From Micromonospora okii (GTDB lineage Bacteria; Actinomycetota; Actinomycetes; Mycobacteriales; Micromonosporaceae), in assembly GCF_020884795.1 (NCBI RefSeq), contig NZ_BBZF01000013.1, forward strand, positions 254,485-318,484: a DNA stretch of 64,000 bases, given 5' to 3'. The translations under genes and the position numbers were made by a program. Under the pieces are notes generated by a model. It saw nothing but the letters and a program-made list of their open reading frames with translations, was not told where the DNA came from and did not search any database. This document shows positions 7,066-14,478 of this stretch, piece by piece; position 1 is the stretch's first letter, and every line of letters begins with the position of its first letter.

Positions 7066-8220
7066 ATGGCCAACGACGCAGTTGCGGGTAACGCGCTCCG
7101 CCTCGCGCCGGCGCAGCCGGAAGCGACGGACGATCCGGTCCGCGGCGCGCTGGCCGCGTTGACCGACGACCTGGTCGGCCGGGTGGACGACACCCTCGCG
7201 GCGTTCCTGGCCGCCGAGGTGGCCGCGCTCACCGAGATCGACGCGGCGATGGGTGGCTTCGCCGCCACCGCCCGCGACTGCGTGCTGGCGGGCGGCAAGC
7301 GGGTCCGCCCGACGTTCGCCTACTGGGGATGGCGGGGCGTGGTCGGCGGCGACGAGCCGCTGGCGGCGGTCCTGCCCGCGCTGTCGGCCCTGGAGCTGCT
7401 GCACACGTTCGCCCTGGTGCACGACGACGTGATGGACGCCTCCGACACCCGGCGCGGGCGGCCCACCGCACACCGGGCCGCCGCCGCGCGGCACGCCGCC
7501 GCCGGGCACACCGGCGACCCCGACCGGTTCGGCGAGGCGGTGGCCGTGCTCGTCGGCGACCTCTGCGTGGTCTGGGCCGACCGGCTGATGGCGCACGCCG
7601 CCGTGCCGCCGGGCCGGCTGCTCGACGTGCGGCGCTGCTACGACCGGATGCGGGTCGAGACGATCGCCGGGCAGTACCTCGACGTGCTGGGCTCCAACGA
7701 CGCCGCGAACTGGTCGCTGGACCGGGCGCTGCGGGTCGCCCGCTACAAGACCGCCGGCTACACCGTGCAGCGCCCGCTGCTCTTCGGCTCCTGCCTGGCC
7801 GGGGCGGACGCCGACGCGCCGCTGACCGCCGCGTACACCCGGTACGGCCTGGCCGTGGGCGAGGCGTTCCAGCTCCGCGACGACCTGCTCGGCGTCTACG
7901 GCGACCCGGCGACCACCGGCAAGCCGGCCGGCGACGACCTGCGCACCGGCAAGCCGACCGTGCTGCTGATGCTGGCCCGGCAGCTCGCCACCGCGACGCA
8001 GCGGCGGGCGCTGGAGCGGGTCGGGGCGTTCACCGGGGCCCGCGAGGTGGCCCGGCTGGCCGAGCTGGTCGCCGACACCGGCGCGGTCGCCCACGTCGAG
8101 CGGATGATCTCCGACCGGGTGGCCGAGGCGCTGGCCGCGCTCGACGGCGCGCCGGTCGACGGGGCCGCCCGCACCGCGCTGACCGGCCTCGCCGTCGCCG
8201 CCACGGACCGGCGGGCATGA
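7066..8220 (+). CDS. crtE: Geranylgeranyl diphosphate synthase (polyprenyl synthetase)
   Basis: 384 residues. The first Asp-rich motif is VHDDVMDASDTRRGRP (about 118-133) and the second is FQLRDDLLGVYGD (about 269-281), with GGKRVRP upstream; all metal- and diphosphate-binding residues of short-chain prenyl synthases are present. The product should be GGPP for CrtB. The 12-base gap between a possible TAGGGT -10 and the ATG, with no clear ribosome site, suggests a leaderless or near-leaderless message. It heads the crtE-crtI-idi-merR run. Confidence 0.9.
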   Translation: MANDAVAGNALRLAPAQPEATDDPVRGALAALTDDLVGRVDDTLAAFLAAEVAALTEIDAAMGGFAATARDCVLAGGKRVRPTFAYWGWRGVVGGDEPLAAVLPALSALELLHTFALVHDDVMDASDTRRGRPTAHRAAAARHAAAGHTGDPDRFGEAVAVLVGDLCVVWADRLMAHAAVPPGRLLDVRRCYDRMRVETIAGQYLDVLGSNDAANWSLDRALRVARYKTAGYTVQRPLLFGSCLAGADADAPLTAAYTRYGLAVGEAFQLRDDLLGVYGDPATTGKPAGDDLRTGKPTVLLMLARQLATATQRRALERVGAFTGAREVARLAELVADTGAVAHVERMISDRVAEALAALDGAPVDGAARTALTGLAVAATDRRA

Positions 8221-8243
8221 TGAGCGACGTTCTGAAGGAGGTG

Positions 8244-8390
8244 GTCGCGTGCGGAGCGTGACCGGCACGTCATGGCGTCAGCGGCCGACTGGTCGCCGAG
8301 AAGGCTGTCGCGTGCGGAGCGTGACCGGCACGTCATGGCGTCAGCGCCGAATGGTCGCCAGGGAGGTGATCGCGTGCGGACCGTGACCGG
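8244..8390 (+). repeat. Imperfect tandem triplication of the crtI translation-start region
   Basis: CGCGTGCGGAGCGTGACCGG begins at 8246 and 8309, and CGCGTGCGGACCGTGACCGG at 8371, so the periods are 63 and 62 bp. Between copies 1 and 2 the whole unit is conserved (ACGTCATGGCGTCAGCG and CGACTGGTCGCC). Each copy has a GTG; copies 1 and 3 follow a clear GGAGGTG site. The third GTG is the real crtI start, and the 62-bp step puts the first two GTGs in a different frame from it. Confidence 0.85.
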
Positions 8391-9879
8391 ACGTACGGAC
8401 CGGGTGGTGATCGTCGGGGCCGGCCTCGGCGGGCTGGCCTGCGCGCTGCACCTGGCCGGCAGCGGCCGGCAGGTGACCGTCGTCGAGCGGGAGCCGGTGC
8501 CCGGCGGCCGGGCCGGCCGGCTCGGGGTCGACGGGTACGAGTTCGACACCGGCCCCACCGTGCTCACCATGCCCGACCTGATCGCCGAGGCGCTCGGCGC
8601 GGTCGGCGAGGAGCTGGGCGACTGGATCGAGCTGCTTCCGCTGGACCCGGCGTACCGGGCCTACTACCCGGACGGCTCGACGCTGGACGTCATCACCGAC
8701 ACCACCCGGATGGCCGCCGAGATCGCCTCGGTCTGCGGCCCCCGGGAGGCCGACGGCTACCTGCGCTTCGTCGACTACGCCCGGCAGCTCTGGCAACTGG
8801 AGCGGGCCGACTTCATCGAGCGCAACCTCGACGCGCCGACCGACCTGCTCACCGGCAACCTGCTGAAGCTGCTCGCCAACGGCGCGTTCCGCCGGCTCCA
8901 GACCAAGATCGGCCAGTTCTTCACCGACCCCCGCACCCAGCGGATCTTCTCCTTCCAGGCGATGTACGCCGGGCTCGCCCCGCACGACGCGCTCGCCATC
9001 TACGCCGTCATCGCGTACCTCGACTCGGTGGCCGGGGTCTACTTCCCGCGCGGCGGCGTCCACGCGGTCTCCCGGGCGATGGCCGGGGCGGCCGAGAAGC
9101 ACGGCGTGCGGATCCGCTACGGCACCACGGTGACCCGCGTGGAGACCGCGAACGGGCGGGCGACGGGCGTGGTCACGGCCGACGGCGAGTTCGTCCCCGC
9201 CGACGTGGTGGTGCTCAACCCGGACCTGCCGGTCGCCTACCGGGACCTGCTGCCGCCGACCCGGGCGCGCCGGCTCACGTACTCGCCGTCCTGCGTGGTG
9301 CTGCACGTCGGTTCGCGGCAGGGCTATGAGAAGATCGCCCACCACAACATCCACTTCGGACGGTCCTGGAAGGGCACGTTCGACCAGGTGATCCGGCGGG
9401 GGGAGCTGATGACCGACCCGTCGCTGCTGGTCACCAACCCCAGCCGCACCGACCCGTCGGTCGCCCCGGCGGGCGGCCACACCTACTACGTGCTCGCCCC
9501 GACGCCCAACCTCGACCGGGCCCCGTTCGACTGGCGCGGCGACCTCACCCGCCGCTACACCGACCAGCTCGTGGCGACGCTGGAGGAGCGCGGGTACGTC
9601 GGCTTCGGGGCCGGCGTCGAGGTGCTGCACGCCGTCACCCCGGCCGACTGGGCCGAGCAGGGCATGGCCGCCGGCACCCCGTTCGCGTCCGCGCACAGCC
9701 TCTTCCAGACCGGCCCGTTCCGCCCGTCGAACCTGCACCGCACGCTGGAGAACGTGGTGTTCGTCGGCTCCGGCACCCAGCCGGGCGTCGGCGTCCCGAT
9801 GGTCCTGATCTCCGGCAAGCTCGCCGCCGCCCGGGTCACCGGCAGCCCTGCGGGCACCAGCCGAGGCCGGTCGGTGTGA
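8374..9879 (+). CDS. crtI: Phytoene desaturase
   Basis: The GTG at 8374 follows GGGAGGTGATCGC; a longer frame from 8272 reads through duplicated leader sequence and is unlikely. The 501-residue protein begins with the dinucleotide fold VIVGAGLGGLACALHLAGSG. It has the CrtI/Pds signatures GGRAGRLGVDGYEFDTGPTV, FSFQAMYAGLAPHDALAIY and, near the end, VFVGSGTQPGVGVPMVLISG. FAD-dependent CrtI converts phytoene to lycopene or a related polyene at the membrane. Its TGA overlaps the idi GTG. No lycopene cyclase is in the window, so the end product cannot be stated. Confidence 0.93.
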   Translation: MRTVTGRTDRVVIVGAGLGGLACALHLAGSGRQVTVVEREPVPGGRAGRLGVDGYEFDTGPTVLTMPDLIAEALGAVGEELGDWIELLPLDPAYRAYYPDGSTLDVITDTTRMAAEIASVCGPREADGYLRFVDYARQLWQLERADFIERNLDAPTDLLTGNLLKLLANGAFRRLQTKIGQFFTDPRTQRIFSFQAMYAGLAPHDALAIYAVIAYLDSVAGVYFPRGGVHAVSRAMAGAAEKHGVRIRYGTTVTRVETANGRATGVVTADGEFVPADVVVLNPDLPVAYRDLLPPTRARRLTYSPSCVVLHVGSRQGYEKIAHHNIHFGRSWKGTFDQVIRRGELMTDPSLLVTNPSRTDPSVAPAGGHTYYVLAPTPNLDRAPFDWRGDLTRRYTDQLVATLEERGYVGFGAGVEVLHAVTPADWAEQGMAAGTPFASAHSLFQTGPFRPSNLHRTLENVVFVGSGTQPGVGVPMVLISGKLAAARVTGSPAGTSRGRSV

Positions 9880-10493
9880 GCGAGCGCGAGAGCCACCTGG
9901 TCGAGCTGGTCGACGACGCCGGCCGGGCCCGGGGCGAGACCACCGTGGCCGCCGCACACACCCCGCCCGGCCGGCTGCACCGGGCCTTCTCGGTGCTGCT
10001 GGTCGACCCGGCCGGGCGCGTGCTGCTCCAGCGCCGGGCCGCCGTCAAGACCCGCTTCCCGCTGCGCTGGGCCAACTCCTGCTGCGGTCATCCCGCGCCG
10101 GGTGAGTCGCTGGTCGAGGCCGCGAACCGGCGGCTGCGCGAGGAGCTGGGCGCCGGGCCCGTCGGCCTGACCGAGGTCGGGGTGTACATCTACTACGCCG
10201 AGGACCCGGCCACCGGGCGGGTCGAGTTCGAGTACGACCACGTGCTGCGCGCCGACGTGCCGGCCGACGCCGACGTGCGCCCCGACCCGGACGAGGTGGC
10301 CGAGCTGCGCTGGGTCGACCCGGCGGCGCTGGAGGCCGACCTCGACGCGGACCCCCGCGCGTACGCACCCTGGCTGGGCGGGGTGGTGAGCCGCCTGCTG
10401 CGCCCGGCCCGGCCGGCGGTCGCCGCCGCCTCCGGCACGGTCCCGGTCGGGCGGCCGGCAAACGAGGCCTCGGAGCGGCCGGGTGGCCGATGA
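9876..10493 (+). CDS. idi: Isopentenyl-diphosphate delta-isomerase, type I
   Basis: The GTG at 9876 overlaps the crtI stop; 205 residues. Type I IDI features are RLHRAFSVLLVD, the metal-site region NSCCGHPAPGESL with its active-site Cys, the Nudix-like RRLREELG, and EFEYDHVL with an acidic catalytic pair. It interconverts IPP and DMAPP, feeding CrtE. About 30 low-complexity residues follow the conserved domain and end in the overlap with the regulator gene. Membership of the crt operon is clear from the 4-nt and 11-nt overlaps at its ends. Confidence 0.93.
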   Translation: MSERESHLVELVDDAGRARGETTVAAAHTPPGRLHRAFSVLLVDPAGRVLLQRRAAVKTRFPLRWANSCCGHPAPGESLVEAANRRLREELGAGPVGLTEVGVYIYYAEDPATGRVEFEYDHVLRADVPADADVRPDPDEVAELRWVDPAALEADLDADPRAYAPWLGGVVSRLLRPARPAVAAASGTVPVGRPANEASERPGGR

Positions 10494-11406
10494 GGCGCTG
10501 AGCGCGGGGGCCGTCGCGCGCCGGCTCGGTGTCGCGGTCACCACGCTGCGCACCTGGCACCAGCGCTACGGGCTCGGCCCCAGCCAGCACGTTCCGGGCC
10601 ACCACCGCCGGTACACGCCGGCCGACCTCGCGCGCCTGGAGATCATGCGCCGGCTCACCTCCGAGGGCGTCACCCCGGCCGAGGCGGCCCGCTGGGCCCG
10701 GCAGGCGCAGCGCCCCACCGGCCCGGCGGAGCGGCTCCGCCCCGGGGGCCGCCGGGACGGCGGCGGGCAGACCATCCCGGTCGGCCGGGCCGGGCCGGCG
10801 GCGCGCGGGCTGGCCCGGGCCGCCATGCGGCTCGACTCGGTGGCGATCGGGGAGACCATCGCCACCGCCCTGGCCGCCGGCGGCGTCGTGGCCACCTGGG
10901 ACGGGCTGCTGCGCCCGGTGCTGGCCGGCATCGGCGAGCGGCACGCCGCCACGGGGAACCTCGTCGAGGTGGAGCACCTGATGTCCCGGTGCGTGTCGGA
11001 GGCGTTCGCCGCCGCCGCGCGGGCCGGCACGGCCGGCGGCCCGGCCCGCGTCCTGCTCTCCTGCGCCGACGAGGAGCAGCACAGCCTGCCCCTGGAGGCG
11101 CTGGCCGCCGCGCTGACCGAGGTCGGCGTGGCGTACCGGATGCTCGGCGCCCGGGTGCCGGTGAGCGCCCTCGTGGAGGCGGTCGAGCGCACCGGGCCGG
11201 CGGCCGTGGTCCTCTGGTCGCACACCCGGGCCACCGCCGACCCGGACCAGCTCACCGCGCTGCTGGCCAGCCCCCGCCGGCCGCTGCTGGTGCTGGCCGC
11301 CGGCCCGGGCTGGCGGGCCGACTCGCTGCCGGCCGGCGTGGTCCGCCCGGTCGACCTGGCCGAGGCGGTCTCGCTCGCCCTGGCCGTACGCGACTCGCTG
11401 GAATGA
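10483..11406 (+). CDS. MerR-family regulator with B12-binding-type light-sensor domain (LitR/CarH-like)
   Basis: The GTG at 10483 overlaps idi by 11 bases; 307 residues. Residues 7-62 are a MerR helix-turn-helix (VARRLGVAVTTLRTWHQRYG with a Tyr-rich wing). Residues about 112-175 form the four-helix cap, and about 186-307 the Rossmann cobalamin domain. In CarH/LitR photoreceptors the cap has W-X9-E-H and the Rossmann domain supplies a lower-ligand His. Here E164-H165 and H200 (DEEQH) are kept, but the Trp is His154. It very likely controls the crt genes and possibly itself. Cobalamin binding is probable but not certain. Confidence 0.82.
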   Translation: MADEALSAGAVARRLGVAVTTLRTWHQRYGLGPSQHVPGHHRRYTPADLARLEIMRRLTSEGVTPAEAARWARQAQRPTGPAERLRPGGRRDGGGQTIPVGRAGPAARGLARAAMRLDSVAIGETIATALAAGGVVATWDGLLRPVLAGIGERHAATGNLVEVEHLMSRCVSEAFAAAARAGTAGGPARVLLSCADEEQHSLPLEALAAALTEVGVAYRMLGARVPVSALVEAVERTGPAAVVLWSHTRATADPDQLTALLASPRRPLLVLAAGPGWRADSLPAGVVRPVDLAEAVSLALAVRDSLE

Positions 11407-11490
11407 CCAGCGGGCACCTGACCGCCGTGCCGTTCCCGCGCCACGTGAACTAGCGTCGAGTGGCCCACGCCCCCTCCCCTCGGAGCGACG

Positions 11491-12285
11491 ATGAGTGCAC
11501 GCGCCGCCCTGGCGCTCGGCGTCAGCCTGATCCTGTTCCTCGCCGGCTGCGGCACGCGGACAGCCGACCGGAAGCCGGAGGCCGCCGCCCCCGCCCCGTC
11601 GGTCTCGACGCCGCCGGAGCCGACGCCCACGCCCACGCCCACGCCGAAGCCCACCCGGGCCGCCCCGCCCCGGCTGCGGCCCGCGCCCACCACGCTCCCG
11701 GCCGGGCTGCGCCGGACCACGGGCACCCGTGCGGTCGCCCTGACCTTCGACGACGGGCCGCACCCGGTCTGGACGCCGAAGCTCCTCGCCGAGCTCCGGG
11801 CGGCCGGGGCGAAGGCCACCTTCTGCGTGGTCGGCACCCAGGTCCGCAAGCACCCGGAGCTGGTGGCCCGGATCGCCCGCGAGGGGCACCAGCTCTGCAA
11901 CCACAGCTGGCGTCACGACGTGGACCTCGGGCGGCGCCCCGCCGCCCAGATCCGGGCCGACCTGGCGCGCACGAACCAGGCCATCCGGGACGCCGTCCCG
12001 GGCGCCAAGGTGCCCTACTACCGGCAGCCGGGCGGGCGGTGGACCCCACAGGTGGTGGCGGCGGCCAAGCAGCTCGGCATGCGGTCCCTGCACTGGACGG
12101 TCGACCCGCAGGACTGGGCGAAGCCCACCGCCAAGACGATCACGCGCCGGGTGACCGGCGCGGTCCGCCCCGGCGCGGTCGTCCTGATGCACGACGGGGG
12201 CGGGAACCGCGCCGCCACGATCGCCGCCTGCGGCCGCCTGATCGGCGACCTGAAGCGGCGGTACGGGCTCACCCGGCTCGGCTAG
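11491..12285 (+). CDS. Polysaccharide deacetylase (NodB) lipoprotein
   Basis: 264 residues. The N-terminus has a lipobox LAGC with Cys20, so the protein should be lipid-anchored outside the membrane. A Pro/Thr-rich linker (TPTPTPTPKPT) follows. The NodB domain has LTFDDGPHP (about 85-93), carrying the catalytic base and a metal Asp, and NHSWRHDVDL (about 137-146), with the HxxxH-type metal pair. RQPGG and VLMHDGGG complete the fold. It should N-deacetylate peptidoglycan or another amino-sugar polymer. It looks monocistronic. Confidence 0.9.
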   Translation: MSARAALALGVSLILFLAGCGTRTADRKPEAAAPAPSVSTPPEPTPTPTPTPKPTRAAPPRLRPAPTTLPAGLRRTTGTRAVALTFDDGPHPVWTPKLLAELRAAGAKATFCVVGTQVRKHPELVARIAREGHQLCNHSWRHDVDLGRRPAAQIRADLARTNQAIRDAVPGAKVPYYRQPGGRWTPQVVAAAKQLGMRSLHWTVDPQDWAKPTAKTITRRVTGAVRPGAVVLMHDGGGNRAATIAACGRLIGDLKRRYGLTRLG

Positions 12286-12337
12286 AACGGCCCTGACCTG
12301 CGGATTCGCGCCCGCTCGGGCGTCACGCCATACCGAT

Positions 12338-12367
12338 TTGGTTCCCGGGCGGGCCGTCACGTATGCT
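12338..12367 (+). promoter_or_regulatory. Candidate promoter for the tRNA cluster
   Basis: TTGGTT (12338-12343) and TATGCT (12362-12367) stand 18 bp apart, a good match to the housekeeping -35/-10 pattern. The first tRNA begins about 70 bases downstream. Nothing else in this 150-base gap looks like a gene. Confidence 0.45.
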
Positions 12368-12439
12368 TTCCAAGCCTCCGGCGGGGCCGGATGGGAGCAA
12401 GTCCGCTAGAAGTTGCGAGTGTGCAATGATGGCGGGGCC

Positions 12440-12512
12440 GCCCTCATCGTCTAGCGGCCCAGGACGCCGCCCTTTCAAGGCGGTAGCACGGGTTCGAATC
12501 CCGTTGGGGGCA
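12440..12512 (+). tRNA. tRNA-Glu (anticodon TTC)
   Basis: 73 nt. The acceptor arms GCCCTCA and TGGGGGC pair (one G-T). The anticodon loop CTTTCAA sits on the stem CCGCC/GGCGG, and GGTTCGAATCC forms the T arm. The discriminator base is A; CCA is not encoded. Confidence 0.95.
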
Positions 12513-12551
12513 CGACCGGCGCAAGCCGGAGCAACACGGCAACACCAGCTA

Positions 12552-12625
12552 GGTCCTGTGGAGCAGTTGGAGTGCTCGCCGCCCTGTCAAGGCGGAGGTC
12601 GCGGGTTCAAGTCCCGTCAGGACCG
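12552..12625 (+). tRNA. tRNA-Asp (anticodon GTC)
   Basis: 74 nt. Acceptor arms GGTCCTG/CAGGACC, anticodon loop CTGTCAA on the stem CCGCC/GGCGG, T arm GGGTTCAAGTCCC, discriminator G as expected for Asp. It shares its anticodon stem with the neighbouring tRNA-Glu. Confidence 0.95.
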
Positions 12626-12634
12626 CAAACGCTG

Positions 12635-12660
12635 ACGCCGCGCGAACGATGCGCGGCGTT
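12635..12660 (+). terminator. Hairpin terminator after tRNA-Asp
   Basis: ACGCCGCGC, a GAACGAT loop and GCGCGGCGT, followed by TCT, lies 9 bases after tRNA-Asp. Confidence 0.7.
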
Positions 12661-12726
12661 CTGCGTATCGGAGCAGGCACCCATCCCGGCGGCACCCCCG
12701 CCAAGCGGGTACCATGAGCCGAGGCA

Positions 12727-12801
12727 CGGCCAGGTAGCTCAGTTGGTACGAGCGTCCGACTGAAAATCGGAAGGTCGGCGGTTCGACCCCGCCCCTGGCC
12801 A
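12727..12801 (+). tRNA. tRNA-Phe (anticodon GAA)
   Basis: 75 nt. Acceptor arms GGCCAGG/CCTGGCC, anticodon stem TCCGA/TCGGA with loop CTGAAAA, T arm GGCGGTTCGACCCCGCC, discriminator A. It has its own downstream hairpin, so it may be transcribed apart from the Glu/Asp pair. Confidence 0.95.
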
Positions 12802-12823
12802 CATAGCCTTTCGCCGGGCTACT

Positions 12824-12860
12824 GAAGCGCCGACCAGCGGAAACGCCGGTCGGCGCTTCT
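12824..12860 (+). terminator. Hairpin terminator after tRNA-Phe
   Basis: GAAGCGCCGACC and GGTCGGCGCTTC are perfect 12-bp arms around a 12-base loop, followed by a T, 22 bases after tRNA-Phe. Confidence 0.75.
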
Positions 12861-13054
12861 GCGTACGTGGTAGGTGGCACCTGCGAGGAACCGGATGGGT
12901 GGTCGTAACTGGCCCCACCACGGGCCGGTCTCACCGAGAGCCAAGTAACGGTGCGTAAGGGTCACGACTGCTGATACTGCCTCACGACGGCGCGGATCTG
13001 CCGATGAGCGGGTGTCCCACGAGCTGCGCCTGTGGGCCTGACTAGGGTTACGCG

Positions 13055-13939
13055 GTGCCGACCTACGCTGGCCTCGACGCAGCGCCACTGCACTACGACG
13101 AAAGCCACCCTGACCGAGGTCCGGGCCTTCCGCCCGTCGTCGTCCTCGCCGGCGGTGCCGCCAGACACCCGAGCTACCTCGGGGATCTGGCCGGACTTGG
13201 CAGCCGCTATCGGCTGATCGTGCCCCACCTCCGTGGCGTCGGACGCTCACCGGAACCGCCCGTGGCCGAGGTGGGCTCGTTCTGGCGACAGACCGAGGAT
13301 CTCGAGTGTCTGCGAGACCACCTCGGGCTCGATCGTGTCCTGCTCGTCGGGCACTCGGCCGGCACGAGGCTGGCAGTCGCGTACGCGGCACGGTTCGCCC
13401 AGAGGCTCGCCGGAATGGTCCTCATCACGCCACCGGCCGACTACCTCGTCGACACGCCGTCCGACAGGGTCGAGCTGATCGCCCGACGGCGGGGGGAGCC
13501 GGCGTTCGATGCGGCCGTCGCCGCGTCGGAGGCAGGACCGGACTTGAGCGACGACGCCGCGTTCAACGCGTGGCATCAGCGCGCCGCGCCGATGGGGTAT
13601 GCGGCGTGGGGGCCGGCGGGGCAGGCGCACGCGATGGTCGGCCGGTGGAGTCCGGCGGCTGCGAAGGCCTACTTCAGCGTCGAGCCTCCGGGCGACCTTG
13701 CCGCTCGAATCGGCACGGTTGAGGCACCCGTGTTGGTCATAGCGGGGGCAGACGACTGCCTGACCGGGCTCGCGCCGGTGAAGACACTGGCGACACGTTT
13801 CCCTGCCGGCCGTGCCGAGGTGATCGCTCGGTGCGGGCACTACCCGTGGCTGGAACAACCGGGCCCGTTCCGACGAGCGATCGACGCGTTTCTGGACGAG
13901 TGGGAGTCGACGGAGAAAGGACCGCGCCCCAACTCCTGA
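13055..13939 (+). CDS. Alpha/beta hydrolase (proline-iminopeptidase-like)
   Basis: 294 residues from a GTG. Oxyanion region VVVLAGGAARH, nucleophile elbow LLVGHSAGTRLA (Ser about 100), acid in VIAGADDCLTG, and catalytic His in ARCGHYPWLEQPGPF. The cap region is short and the order matches small-molecule hydrolases annotated as iminopeptidase or epoxide-hydrolase-like. TAGGGT lies seven bases before the GTG, so the message may be leaderless. Codon choice is visibly less G+C-rich than in the neighbours and the gene sits just after tRNA-Phe, which hints at acquisition. Substrate unknown. Confidence 0.82.
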   Translation: MPTYAGLDAAPLHYDESHPDRGPGLPPVVVLAGGAARHPSYLGDLAGLGSRYRLIVPHLRGVGRSPEPPVAEVGSFWRQTEDLECLRDHLGLDRVLLVGHSAGTRLAVAYAARFAQRLAGMVLITPPADYLVDTPSDRVELIARRRGEPAFDAAVAASEAGPDLSDDAAFNAWHQRAAPMGYAAWGPAGQAHAMVGRWSPAAAKAYFSVEPPGDLAARIGTVEAPVLVIAGADDCLTGLAPVKTLATRFPAGRAEVIARCGHYPWLEQPGPFRRAIDAFLDEWESTEKGPRPNS

Positions 13940-14038
13940 ACCTGCCCCTCGCCGGAGCATGGATCGTCCGCGCTGTGGGCTTCCGCGCGTCCCATCCACC
14001 TGACGGCGCAGGCCGGTCGAAAGAATCTCTGGCGGGCG

Positions 14039-14067
14039 TGTCCATCCGGCCGGGTCCCGTTCGTAGA
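14039..14067 (+). promoter_or_regulatory. Candidate ECF-type promoter upstream of the DGPF gene
   Basis: TGTCCA (14039-14044) and CGTAGA (14062-14067) are 17 bp apart and resemble the TGTC.../CG... bipartite sites of ECF sigma factors. The gene pair downstream encodes an ECF42-type sigma factor and its DGPF partner, and these are often autoregulated. The match is approximate. Confidence 0.3.
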
Positions 14068-14122
14068 ACCTGCGTGCGGCCACCATCGCCGCACGAGGGC
14101 GACGACGAACAGGAGACGGATC

Positions 14123-14473
14123 GTGAAGTACCTGCTGCTGATCAACGCTGGTGCGGTGGACGGGAACGGCGTGAACACCGGCTGCGTGGTCGAGGACTGG
14201 ATGGCGTACGACAAGGAGGTCAGGGACGCCGGCGTCTTCGTCTCCGGGGAGTCGCTGGCCGACCTGGTGACCGCCACGACGGTGCGGGTCGAGTCGGACG
14301 GCCAGCGGGTCGTGACCGACGGGCCGTTCGCCGAGACGCGCGAGGTGCTCGGCGGCTTCTACGTGATCGACGTACCGGACCTCGATGCCGCGTTGGACTG
14401 GGCGGCCCGCTGCCCCGGCGCCCGCGGTGACGGCTCGGTGGTGGTCCGGCCGGTGGCCGACTTCGGCGGCTGA
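14123..14473 (+). CDS. YCII/DGPF-domain protein linked to an ECF sigma factor
   Basis: The GTG at 14123 follows CAGGAGACGGATC; 116 residues. It has the ferredoxin-like YCII fold and the eponymous DGPFAETREVLGGFYVID motif (residues about 72-89). Such proteins are encoded next to ECF42 sigma factors and are thought to be their conserved target or partner; their enzymatic activity is unknown. The sigma gene begins 5 bases after this stop, so they form one unit. Confidence 0.9.
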   Translation: MKYLLLINAGAVDGNGVNTGCVVEDWMAYDKEVRDAGVFVSGESLADLVTATTVRVESDGQRVVTDGPFAETREVLGGFYVIDVPDLDAALDWAARCPGARGDGSVVVRPVADFGG

Positions 14474-14478
14474 CCGCA

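Noticed and set aside
8272..8373. An N-terminal extension of CrtI from an ATG at 8272
   Set aside because: It translates the duplicated leader. The GTG at 8374 has the ribosome site and begins just before the FAD fold.
12440..12801. tRNA cluster as an integration site of a mobile element
   Set aside because: No integrase, no duplicated tRNA 3' end and no phage genes were found on either side.
12617..12934. A minus-strand ORF across tRNA-Phe with GGVEPPTFRFSVGRSYQL
   Set aside because: This peptide is the well-known artefact of translating the complement of a tRNA gene.
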